Assembly: GCA_051275005.1 (NCBI GenBank)
Contig: JBNMOP010000088.1
Coordinates: forward strand, 1-11,725
Length of the DNA stretch: 11,725 nt
Source of the DNA: Eutrophobius sp051275005
GTDB lineage: Bacteria > Pseudomonadota > Gammaproteobacteria > Eutrophobiales > Eutrophobiaceae
Direction: 5' to 3'
In this document: piece after piece, positions 1 to 5,739 of the stretch
How the letters are laid out: the number at the start of each line of letters is the position of its first letter
Position numbering within the stretch: position 1 is the stretch's first letter
Translations under genes and position numbers: made by a program
Notes under the pieces: generated by a model
What the model saw: the letters and a program-made list of their open reading frames with translations, nothing else
What the model was told of the DNA's origin: nothing
Databases searched by the model: none

Positions 1-381
1 TCCATGGGAAAGCGGAACACGGCCGAATTAGTGAGTGATGCCTTAATGATGGGGTTATGGAGACGAGGCGAGGTAAAGGATGTGATCGTGCATTCCGATC
101 GGGGAAGTATCTATGCTTCGAAGGACTATCAGCAGAGACTGATTGAAAATGGGCTACTCTGTAGTATGAGTCGTAAGGGAGATTGTCTGGATAATGCGGT
201 GGCGGAAAGTTTCTTTGGAACCTTGAAGACAGAATTAACAGATCACGAAGATTATCTCACCCGAGACCAGGCCAGACAGAGTATCTTTGAGTACATTGAA
301 GTGTTTTACAATCGACAACGGAGACATTCTTTTTTGGACTACATGACACCTGTGGAATTTGAAAGAAAATATGTCTCTTGA
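1..381 (+). CDS. IS3-family transposase OrfB, C-terminal part (partial)
   Basis: This is the C-terminal part of an integrase-core (rve) transposase that catalyses cut-and-circularise transposition of IS3-type elements. The reading frame is open from base 1, and the first ATG at 4 is internal rather than a true start. Counting from that Met, the second catalytic Asp is D32 in HSDRGS and the catalytic Glu is E68 in DNAVAESFFG. They are separated by exactly 35 residues, which is the D,D(35)E spacing of the family. The C-terminal FYNRQRRHSFLDYMTP segment is the usual end of IS3/IS51-group OrfB proteins. The first catalytic Asp and the DNA-binding N-terminus lie upstream of the window. No frameshift is seen in the visible part, so this copy may be intact. 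Confidence 0.92.
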   Translation, partial: SMGKRNTAELVSDALMMGLWRRGEVKDVIVHSDRGSIYASKDYQQRLIENGLLCSMSRKGDCLDNAVAESFFGTLKTELTDHEDYLTRDQARQSIFEYIEVFYNRQRRHSFLDYMTPVEFERKYVS

Positions 382-414
382 TTTTTAACTCCGTTTTATT
401 GGGGGAAGCTCACA
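1..414 (+). mobile_element. Right end of an IS3-family insertion sequence (5' part outside window)
   Basis: The block contains the C-terminal half of a DDE transposase followed within about 35 bases by a typical IS3-type right terminus. The putative terminal inverted repeat is about 387-414, contains CCGTTTTATTGGGGGAAG, and ends in CACA at 411-414. The left end, orfA and the start of orfB lie before base 1, so target-site duplication and full length cannot be judged. The host sequence just beyond 414 reads, on the minus strand, as the broken end of another gene. Confidence 0.8.
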
Positions 415-718
415 TCTGAAAAGAGCTTTATGGAATATTGCTGAGATTAAAATAATCATAGATTTGAATTCAATCGGGGTTGCACCTACCGTAAATATAA
501 CAATCGTATCCGAAAAAGTAACAATATGCGTATGCTCAAATACTCGTAAACGCTCATCAGTACCTAAAAATTCATACTCATAACATTACGGCTTTATCGC
601 GAACATCAACTAAATCTTAGAGCATTCCCCAAGCTTCTGAAAAATTCTTCTCGACAAGTGTGGACATACCAAGAATATCAATATGTGCAACAAATCTTGG
701 AGCAGAATATTCACTCAT
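415..718 (-). pseudogene. Decayed gene, cut by the IS element; conserved hypothetical protein with a possible nucleotide-cyclase-like fold
   Basis: Read on the minus strand from an ATG at 716-718, the sequence gives a convincing protein start (MSEYSAPRFVAHIDILGMS). It then hits an in-frame TAA at 617-619 (after SEAWGML) and resumes with DLVDVRDKA. It needs a frame change at about 565-590 to continue as YEYEFLGT, HIVTFSDTIVIFTVG and ISAIFHKALFRC up to the IS end at 414. The FVAHIDILGMS start and the TFSDTIV motif are what one sees at the start of small proteins with a class III cyclase-like fold; this assignment is from memory of the family and is tentative. The gene therefore carries three lesions: a stop, a frameshift and the IS insertion. 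No strong ribosome binding site precedes the ATG. Confidence 0.6.
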
Positions 719-1048
719 TACAATCATACGATAGATCTAAATTGGCAATAAACTGAAGAAATTTTTTTTATTGTCCAAAACCCATTGTTCATAAGATAAG
801 ACTTTTCGATTACTTTCATAGCATTACACCTATTTCACCACACCACCGTAACATTACTATCAATCCCCCAATAATTCTGCGCTTATCTCATATTTCTGCA
901 ATAGAAAAGCACGTTTCTGATTGTGGATTTAGATGATTTAAGTGCTTCAGTCCTTTCTTCACTTGTCATATTGGCAAGATAAGCGTAATTTTTTTGTTTC
1001 GCACTGCAAGGAATTTAAAATTTATATTCCTATAAAAAAAACTGATTA
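719..1048. other. Gene-poor stretch with two very short minus-strand reading frames
   Basis: No convincing gene was found here. On the minus strand a 31-codon frame runs from ATG 817-819 to TGA at 724-726. It is preceded by an AGGTG motif about 7 bases before the start, and it ends 5 bases before the pseudogene ATG. A 28-codon frame (967-969 to 883-885) begins MTSEERTEALKSS. Neither resembles a family I recognise. They may be relics of the same decayed locus. The AT-rich sequence and lack of long frames on either strand suggest decaying DNA. Confidence 0.35.
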
Positions 1049-1432
1049 TTATGTGTCTGTAGCTTTAGGTGATCTTATAAACATAATCGTCATAAGGATG
1101 ACCCCAACAAAAACAACTATGGAAGAAATTGCTAATACCGGGTCTATCGTCTCAATGTCTACAAAGTGACCATAATATAAAAATAGCCCTATCAATAAAG
1201 TAACTGTGCCAACTTGATGGATATAAAACTGGGTGATTGACAGTTTTGACGTCGTATTATTTAGCCACAGTTTATGACAAAGACCATATATAAAAGACAC
1301 AACAAACCCTAATAACATAATGTGAGCGTGTGTAACTAATTGCCCATGATTTTTTGATGCGGCCATATATATCCCCAGACCTAATCCAATAATTGCATAC
1401 ACCAAACCAGTAATAACGTATTTTCTATCCAT
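1049..1432 (-). CDS. Small four-helix membrane protein, possibly related to haem-copper oxidase subunit I
   Basis: The product is a 127-residue inner-membrane protein with four predicted hydrophobic segments, at about residues 5-25, 36-56, 69-88 and 98-119. Histidines lie in or next to helices: H35 and H37 in THAHIMLLGF, H53 in GLCHKLW, and H72 in YIHQVG. The THAH/LLG pattern recalls the second helix of subunit I of cbb3-type oxidases and NO reductases, so a small stand-alone relative of that fold is possible. Whether it binds haem or metal is unknown. The start at 1432 is chosen because AAGGAG lies 7 bases upstream (minus strand). A longer in-frame start at 1489 adds 19 residues but has no better ribosome binding site. 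It is monocistronic and divergent from ihfB. Confidence 0.7.
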   Translation of the reverse strand: MDRKYVITGLVYAIIGLGLGIYMAASKNHGQLVTHAHIMLLGFVVSFIYGLCHKLWLNNTTSKLSITQFYIHQVGTVTLLIGLFLYYGHFVDIETIDPVLAISSIVVFVGVILMTIMFIRSPKATDT

Positions 1433-1555
1433 CCCCCAACTCCTTATTAGTTCATGCTTAAAAATATTTACATAGGCCAGTGTGTTCACATTATGATAAT
1501 TATAGAACCTCGGAGTTTTAAATTCATAAATTTTTATCTGCTAGAATCATAAACC

Positions 1556-1852
1556 ATGAATAAACCTGACTTAATTGAATTGCTATCAATCCGTCAAAAA
1601 CACTTCCCTGATGGTGATGTTGAATTGGCAGTAAATGCCATTCTTAAGCATATGACTGATACATTATCGAACAGAGGGAGAATTGAGATCCGCGGATTCG
1701 GAGTATTTTCAATTCACTATCGTCCAAAAAGAATTGGTAGAAATCCTAAGACAGGCGAGTCAGTACCGATACCAGCAAAATATACTCCACATTTTAAGCC
1801 GGGGAAAGAATTGCGCGAACGAGTTAATGGTGGAGTAAATCCGAAATCTTAA
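1556..1852 (+). CDS. ihfB: Integration host factor subunit beta
   Basis: This is a 98-residue HU/IHF-family DNA-bending protein. It would pair with IHF-alpha, encoded elsewhere, to bend DNA sharply at specific sites in recombination, replication and transcription. The match covers the whole family length: an N-terminal helix pair (MNKPDLIELLSIRQKHFPDG), the core RIEIRGFGVFSIHYR at about residues 41-55, and the DNA-binding arm with GRNPKTGE at about 61-68. The intercalating Pro lies in that arm, and HFKPGKELRERV follows near the C-terminus. The RIEIRGFG and HFKPGKELR signatures favour IHF-beta over HU. The spacing before the ATG lacks a clear Shine-Dalgarno sequence. Its setting is unusual, because ihfB commonly follows rpsA, whereas here it stands alone between a membrane-protein gene and a tRNA. 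Confidence 0.93.
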   Translation: MNKPDLIELLSIRQKHFPDGDVELAVNAILKHMTDTLSNRGRIEIRGFGVFSIHYRPKRIGRNPKTGESVPIPAKYTPHFKPGKELRERVNGGVNPKS

Positions 1853-1987
1853 ATAATTAAATCTTATTGAGATTGATTCACCATAAAATACTGGAGGTGG
1901 TACCACTTTCGGATGCACCTCAGAACTAGCCAATCCAAAAATACGTGACCTAATTCATAAAACTCCACAGATTCTGCGTAGTTAAAT

Positions 1988-2061
1988 TGGAGCGGGTGAA
2001 GGGAATCGAACCCTCACTATCAGCTTGGGAAGCTGAAGTTCTACCATTGAACTACACCCGC
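1988..2061 (-). tRNA. tRNA-Gly (anticodon CCC)
   Basis: Read on the minus strand, the sequence starts GCGGGTGTAGTTCAATGG, folds as a cloverleaf and ends with an encoded CCA (1988-1990). The acceptor stem is GCGGGTG/CACCCGC, with discriminator T before CCA. The D arm contains AGTTCAATGGTAGAAC. The anticodon stem TCAGC/GCTGA encloses the loop TTCCCAA, so the anticodon is CCC, reading GGG. The T arm contains GGGTTCGATTCCC. It closely resembles the tRNA-Gly(CCC) of gammaproteobacteria. No other tRNA is nearby. Confidence 0.97.
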
Positions 2062-2418
2062 AATCTTTCAGAATATGAAATCAAACACGGAATAATCTAC
2101 AAAATCGAATCAATTCCGTGTATCTAATCGATTTTCATATACACATTATCATATAAAAACCCGGACATCGGTCACAATATTAGTTAGGGACGAATGATAA
2201 TATCAATTTTTATTTAGGCGTAATTTTGCCTCATTTATTATCCATATATCGCTTTTTTAAGGTACTATGTTGAACAAGAGGGTGCGATCATTAGTCAGGA
2301 ACTTGCCTGTACTTACCCAATAATAATAAAATTAATAATTATCATTAACTTATGTGATAATAATAACAAGAAAGCCCCCGGACAGGTGGGTGATAGGGAA
2401 TAATAAGACCAATTTCAC
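2062..2418. other. 357 bp AT-rich intergenic region between tRNA-Gly and the receiver gene
   Basis: There is no gene here. It holds a long interrupted inverted repeat at 2073-2140 (listed separately), a small hairpin AGGC/GCCT at about 2216-2232, and a run of AT-rich sequence at 2320-2370. A weak sigma-70-like candidate for the downstream operon is TTGCCT at 2303-2308 with TAAAAT at 2327-2332 (spacer 18). An extended -10-like TGTGATAAT lies at 2353-2361. None is strong enough to name as the promoter. Confidence 0.4.
2073..2140. repeat. Interrupted inverted repeat upstream of tRNA-Gly
   Basis: ACACGGAAT at 2085-2093 pairs perfectly with ATTCCGTGT at 2113-2121. ATATGAAA at 2073-2080 pairs with TTTCATAT at 2133-2140. 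The right arm has about 7 extra bases between the two blocks. It lies just upstream of the minus-strand tRNA gene, where the tRNA promoter would be expected. It could be a small palindromic element or a regulatory site. Confidence 0.55.
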
Positions 2419-2808
2419 ATGGCAAATAACAACTTAAAAACCGTCCTGGTTGTCGATGATAGCCCCACACTCGCAACACTATTCTCGCGGGCAGCCGAAA
2501 ATATGGATGTTCAACTTGAGATTTGTGACAAGACATCTCTTGCCTGGACTTACCTGGAATCAAACAAGCCAGACTTGATATTTTTAAATATCAAAATGCC
2601 CGGCAAGGACGGTCTTGTTACCCTCAAAGAACTAAGAAAACAGCCTCTACACAACAATACCCCTGTTGTAATGATCAGCTCTAAGGATTATGCTCAGGAC
2701 AGATCCATTGCCAATGAATTAGGCGCTCTGGAATTTATTACCAAGCCTATGCCAATTCAGGTAATCAAAGATGCCCTCATCAAGCACCTGGATTTTGATT
2801 CACCATAA
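2419..2808 (+). CDS. Stand-alone receiver-domain protein with Asn at the phosphoacceptor position
   Basis: This 129-residue protein is a single CheY-like receiver domain with no output domain. It has the acidic pair D13-D14 (VVDDSP), S87 in VVMISSKD at the conserved Ser/Thr position, and K109 in FITKPMP at the conserved lysine. At the position of the phosphorylated aspartate, however, it reads LNIKMPGKDG, so N57 replaces Asp57. The rest of the (M/P)PG.DG loop is intact. Known family behaviour suggests it cannot be phosphorylated in the normal way and may act as a pseudo-receiver or as a docking or constitutive-state protein. It lies 24 bases upstream of the metallo-hydrolase gene on the same strand, so the two are probably co-transcribed. 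No kinase gene is visible. Confidence 0.9.
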   Translation: MANNNLKTVLVVDDSPTLATLFSRAAENMDVQLEICDKTSLAWTYLESNKPDLIFLNIKMPGKDGLVTLKELRKQPLHNNTPVVMISSKDYAQDRSIANELGALEFITKPMPIQVIKDALIKHLDFDSP

Positions 2809-2832
2809 TAAATTAAATAAGATTACCCATAT

Positions 2833-3747
2833 ATGAGTAACGCATATCTCCGATTTTGGGGGGTCCGTGGTTCCTATTCTGCGCCCTTCGACACCCACCT
2901 TGGAGTAGGTGGGAATACTTCTTGTGTAGAAATACGCATGGATGACCACGTTATTTTGTGCGATGCAGGCACAGGCATCATCCCTTTTGGTAATGAAATA
3001 ATTAAACAAAGCGACGTCAAGGAATTGATGATCATTCTAACCCACTACCATTGGGATCATATTTGTGGGTTACCGTTTTTCGTACCGGCCTTTATCCCTG
3101 ACTGGAAGATTAACTTTTTTGGTCCTGGGGAAAGCGCTGCAGATATCAAAGAATGTGTCTCAGCACAAATGCGCGCACCCTTTTTTCCTGTGGGAACTGA
3201 AACATGGTTGGCAAATATTAACTACCTGGTACCACCGGCAGAGGGCAATACACTTAACTACGGTCCTATATCTTTCAGCTATCAAAGTGTTCATCATCCG
3301 GGTACAACTTATGGTTATCGTATAAATATAAATGGTAAAACAGTTCTATATATTTCTGATAATGAATGCCTGTTCTTGAATAAAGCCATACGCGATAAAT
3401 ATGCAGAACTAAACCGTGAAGAACAACAACTGTACGATGCCATGCAACAGGAGGAATATAACTCCGAGCTGGATCTAATTAAGGATGCAGACATTCTTAT
3501 CCATGATGCCCAGTACACCCCTGCAGACTATAGTAAGAAACACGGTTGGGGGCATTCCTGCTATATCGATACCGTCAATACCGCCATAGATGCTGGTGTT
3601 AAGGAGTTATATCTTTATCATCATGATCCAAATTACGATGACAACGCCATGGCAAAAATAGAAGAAAATGCCAATGCGATAATTGCAGATCGCAGTTCTG
3701 AACTTAAATGTTTTGTTGCCAAGGAAGGTATGATCGTCGAAATTTAA
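2833..3747 (+). CDS. Metallo-beta-lactamase-fold hydrolase (PhnP/phosphodiesterase-like)
   Basis: This 304-residue soluble protein has the MBL fold. The N-terminal FWGVRGSYSAP and GVGGNTSCVEIR motifs and the CDAGTGI strand are typical of the PhnP/RNase Z-like phosphodiesterase branch. The metal-binding signature is H71-Y-H73-W-D75-H76 (THYHWDH). Further candidate metal ligands are the His residues in SVHHPGT, the Asp in LYISDNE and the His in LYLYHHDP. A HGWGHSCYIDTVNTAI stretch precedes the last strand, as in relatives. Proteins of this type hydrolyse phosphodiesters such as cyclic nucleotides, but the substrate cannot be read from the sequence. It follows the D-to-N receiver by 24 bases, which suggests the receiver regulates or partners with it. 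No signal peptide or membrane segment is seen. Confidence 0.88.
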   Translation: MSNAYLRFWGVRGSYSAPFDTHLGVGGNTSCVEIRMDDHVILCDAGTGIIPFGNEIIKQSDVKELMIILTHYHWDHICGLPFFVPAFIPDWKINFFGPGESAADIKECVSAQMRAPFFPVGTETWLANINYLVPPAEGNTLNYGPISFSYQSVHHPGTTYGYRININGKTVLYISDNECLFLNKAIRDKYAELNREEQQLYDAMQQEEYNSELDLIKDADILIHDAQYTPADYSKKHGWGHSCYIDTVNTAIDAGVKELYLYHHDPNYDDNAMAKIEENANAIIADRSSELKCFVAKEGMIVEI

Positions 3748-3798
3748 CGTCACACAAGTTTGATTACTCAACCTGTTTTTTTATGCAAGTTACTATTA

Positions 3799-3885
3799 TT
3801 GGCATCAACCATAAAATAAAATGGTAGCTGGCCGCAAAGCCTATCTCAAAGGTCGTATGTCTCTACATGCTTACGCCAGTGCCTC
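3799..3885 (+). promoter_or_regulatory. Possible structured RNA with a GEMM (c-di-GMP-I)-like GCAAAGCC core
   Basis: Several nested pairings can be seen: GGCA 3801-3804 with TGCC 3880-3883; ACCAT 3808-3812 with ATGGT 3821-3825; CTGGC 3828-3832 with GCCAG 3875-3879; GCCT 3839-3842 with AGGT 3850-3853; and GTATGT 3855-3860 with ACATGC 3865-3870. The segment GCAAAGCC at 3834-3841, followed by GGTC, and the GGCA..AACC start resemble the c-di-GMP-I riboswitch consensus. The usual GACGCAAAGCC and GNRA loop are not matched, however, and some pairings are alternatives to the canonical fold. It lies after the hydrolase gene and about 220 bases before trmB. No transcription terminator is evident after it. 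Confidence 0.35.
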
Positions 3886-3921
3886 CTCACTGATTGAAAG
3901 AATATTTAATAATTAAAAATC

Positions 3922-4042
3922 AGACAGGATTAACAAGATTAACATGATTTTTTCTAAGTAATTTAATAGATATAGCAAAGACGTTCATACTCTTTCATTT
4001 CAATTCTTTTTAATAATCTTGTTAATCTTGTAAATCCTGTCT
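3922..4042. repeat. MITE-like palindromic element, copy 1
   Basis: This is a 121 bp element whose ends are inverted copies. It begins AGACAGGATTAACAAGATTA and ends with the near-complement ATCTTGTAAATCCTGTCT, giving arms of about 28 bases. The arms themselves contain the ATCCTGT/ATCTTGT words found elsewhere in the window. The central 60 or so bases are AT-rich (TAAGTAATTTAATAGATATA) and have no reading frame. It matches copy 2 downstream of trmB closely from end to end, including the centre, so this is one element rather than chance repeats. A non-autonomous transposable element or a large RNA hairpin are both possible. Confidence 0.7.
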
Positions 4043-4064
4043 ATTAATTTTTAAATTCTGATGA

Positions 4065-4080
4065 ATCCTGTATATCCTGT
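4065..4080 (+). repeat. Two phased ATCCTGT words
   Basis: ATCCTGT occurs at 4065-4071 and 4074-4080, 9 bases apart, directly after MITE-like copy 1 and just upstream of trmB. It belongs to the dispersed ATCCTGT family. Confidence 0.55.
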
Positions 4081-4106
4081 CTATTATTTACTTTAACTGA
4101 ACAAGA

Positions 4107-4793
4107 ATGATGGAACCAACTCACAATCGAAGCATCCGCAGTTATGTCCTAAGACAAGGCCGTCTCACAGATGGTCAGGCAAAAGCACTGGAACAATATT
4201 GGCCAAAATTTGGAATAAAATTCAGCAATGATCCTTTAAATTTACCCATCATATTCCATAGAAACTCACCCAAAATTCTCGACATCGGTTCAGGTATGGG
4301 GGAAACACTAATCGAACTGGCCGGGCGCAATCTGGATAACGATTATCTCGCGATTGAAGTCCATCGTCCGGGCGTAGGGTCTTTAATACGTAATGCTGCC
4401 AAAAACAATCTTGGTAATATTCGTGTCATTAATCACGATGTTATGGATGTATTACAATACCAGCTTGCGGATAATTCATTGGATCAAGTCTACATATTCT
4501 TCTCTGACCCATGGCCAAAAAAGCGCCATCATAAACGTAGGTTGGTTAATCATGCATTTTTAAACCTACTCATACCTAAATTAAAATTAAATGCCCGTAT
4601 TTTTCTCGCAACAGATTGGGAAGACCTGGCGAATCATATGCTTGAGGTATGCGACCAATATCCCGGTCTGATAAACATTGCCGGTAAAAATAACTTCACC
4701 CCGAGGCCACAGTGGCGACCCCTAACTAAATTTGAACAGCGCGGAAAGAAACTTGATCATGACGTTTGGGATCTTTGCTATTGTTTGGCATAG
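4107..4793 (+). CDS. trmB: tRNA (guanine-N7-)-methyltransferase
   Basis: This 228-residue SAM-dependent enzyme forms m7G46 in the variable loop of tRNAs. The SAM-binding motif I is KILDIGSGMGE at residues 56-66, and the acidic motif follows at YLAIEVHRPG. The family hallmark SDPWPKKRHHKRR is present, as is the C-terminal TKFEQRGKKLDHDVWDL signature that contributes substrate binding. The length matches the usual 220-240 residues. The N-terminus RSYVLRQGRLTDGQ is also typical, which supports the start at the first of two adjacent ATGs (4107 or 4110). No strong Shine-Dalgarno is present. The gene is isolated and bracketed by two copies of the same palindromic element. In many gammaproteobacteria trmB sits near yggX/mutY or other housekeeping genes, which are not seen here. 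Confidence 0.96.
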   Translation: MMEPTHNRSIRSYVLRQGRLTDGQAKALEQYWPKFGIKFSNDPLNLPIIFHRNSPKILDIGSGMGETLIELAGRNLDNDYLAIEVHRPGVGSLIRNAAKNNLGNIRVINHDVMDVLQYQLADNSLDQVYIFFSDPWPKKRHHKRRLVNHAFLNLLIPKLKLNARIFLATDWEDLANHMLEVCDQYPGLINIAGKNNFTPRPQWRPLTKFEQRGKKLDHDVWDLCYCLA

Positions 4794-4799
4794 AATTTT

Positions 4800-4924
4800 G
4801 ACAGGATTTACAAGATTAACATGATTTTTTATAAGTAATTTAGTAGATATATATGCAACAAAAACATTCATAAACTTTAAATTCAATTCTTTTTAAGAAT
4901 CTTGTTAATCTTGTAAATCCTGTC
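4800..4924. repeat. MITE-like palindromic element, copy 2
   Basis: This 125 bp element begins GACAGGATTTACAAGATTAA only 6 bases after the trmB stop codon and ends ATCTTGTAAATCCTGTC. It is in the same orientation as copy 1 and similar throughout, with a few substitutions and a 4-base length difference in the AT-rich centre. The pair forms direct repeats around trmB. Being so close to the stop codon, its transcript could fold into a long hairpin at the 3' end of the trmB mRNA. Confidence 0.7.
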
Positions 4925-5005
4925 AAAAATATCAACTTCAGAAATACTTATATCTTCTCATCTAGCTCTACATTGATTATTAATCTGAAATCATTTAATA
5001 GTTTT

Positions 5006-5037
5006 ATCCTGTATAAATCCTGTTAATCCTGTCTAAT
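5006..5037 (+). repeat. Phased ATCCTGT array
   Basis: ATCCTGT occurs at 5006-5012, 5017-5023 and 5026-5032, with steps of 11 and 9 bases. It lies directly at the 3' end of yrfG (minus strand). Confidence 0.6.
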
Positions 5038-5040
5038 CTT

Positions 5041-5703
5041 TTATTTCTCACTAAGACTAATCAAATCCATAAACGACTCAATCGCTGGAAAGTCATCTTG
5101 TTCTTGATTCGGTTTAGTACTATCGGGTTTGGCGATCGATAACAAATATTGAATGCCGTACTTTTGCGCCGAATGCAGCACGCTAATATTATCATCTATG
5201 AATAATGTACGGGATGGGTCAAATGAATACTGTAAACGAAATGCCTCCCAGAACTGGACATCCTCCTTGGGAAATCCAAAAGCATGAGAACAAAATACAT
5301 CATCAAAGTAATCACCTAGCTTGGTGCAATTAAATTTCATGTCTATTAGACCCTGGTGAGCATTTGTCACCAGGGCTATCTGTTTACCGCTATCGATAAG
5401 GAACTGCAGAAATTCAAGGGCCGCGGGTCTTTCCTTGATCATATGACCAAGATCAGCCTTTAAAGTGAGAATATCCATACCCAGATGATCTGACCAATGG
5501 TCCAGGTCATACCAGGCCAGGGTACCGGCCCATTGATAAAATCCTGGCATCAATGCCTCCTTGGCGGTATCGATATCCAGGTTATTTCGCTCCCCCCACT
5601 TCTGCGGCAGGTATTCTTTCCAGAAATAGTTATCAAAATGTAAATCCAGCAAGGTTCCGTCCATATCTAACAGGACGGTATCAATTTCTTTCCATATAAT
5701 CAT
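5041..5703 (-). CDS. yrfG: HAD-family GMP/IMP nucleotidase (YrfG-like)
   Basis: This 220-residue cytoplasmic HAD phosphatase is predicted to dephosphorylate purine monophosphates (GMP, IMP), as described for E. coli YrfG. Motif I is LLDMDGTLLD, with nucleophile D13 and general acid D15. The helical cap contains DNYFWKEYLPQKWG and LDHWSDHLGMDI, as in YrfG. Motif II is the Thr in ALVTNAH, the lysine motif is in GFPKED, and motif III is LFIDDN. The length agrees with the family (about 220). It diverges from cysQ with only 36 bases between the start codons. In many gammaproteobacteria yrfG, nudE and cysQ are neighbours; here nudE is absent from the gap. Phosphoglycolate phosphatase is a less likely alternative because the cap matches YrfG. 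Confidence 0.9.
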   Translation of the reverse strand: MIIWKEIDTVLLDMDGTLLDLHFDNYFWKEYLPQKWGERNNLDIDTAKEALMPGFYQWAGTLAWYDLDHWSDHLGMDILTLKADLGHMIKERPAALEFLQFLIDSGKQIALVTNAHQGLIDMKFNCTKLGDYFDDVFCSHAFGFPKEDVQFWEAFRLQYSFDPSRTLFIDDNISVLHSAQKYGIQYLLSIAKPDSTKPNQEQDDFPAIESFMDLISLSEK

Positions 5704-5739
5704 ACTAATCAGACCATCTTATCTCGGGGTATTTTTTAA

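Larger units (their letters stand above)
3748..4106. other. 359 bp intergenic region between the hydrolase gene and trmB
   Basis: There is no gene in this stretch. In order it holds the possible structured RNA (3799-3885), the first copy of the palindromic MITE-like element (3922-4042) and two ATCCTGT words (4065-4080). A TATTAT at about 4083 could serve as a -10 for trmB, without an identifiable -35. Confidence 0.5.

Noticed and set aside
942..1169. 75-codon plus-strand reading frame
   Set aside because: It overlaps the 3' part of the membrane-protein gene on the other strand, starts without a ribosome binding site and has no recognisable motif.
2345..2563. 72-codon minus-strand frame over the receiver start
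   Set aside because: It is a shadow of the well-supported receiver gene, with unlikely composition.
3922..5037. CRISPR array suggested by repeated ATCCTGT words
   Set aside because: The words are 7-9 bases at 9-11 base steps, with no repeat-spacer structure of 20-40 bases and no cas genes.
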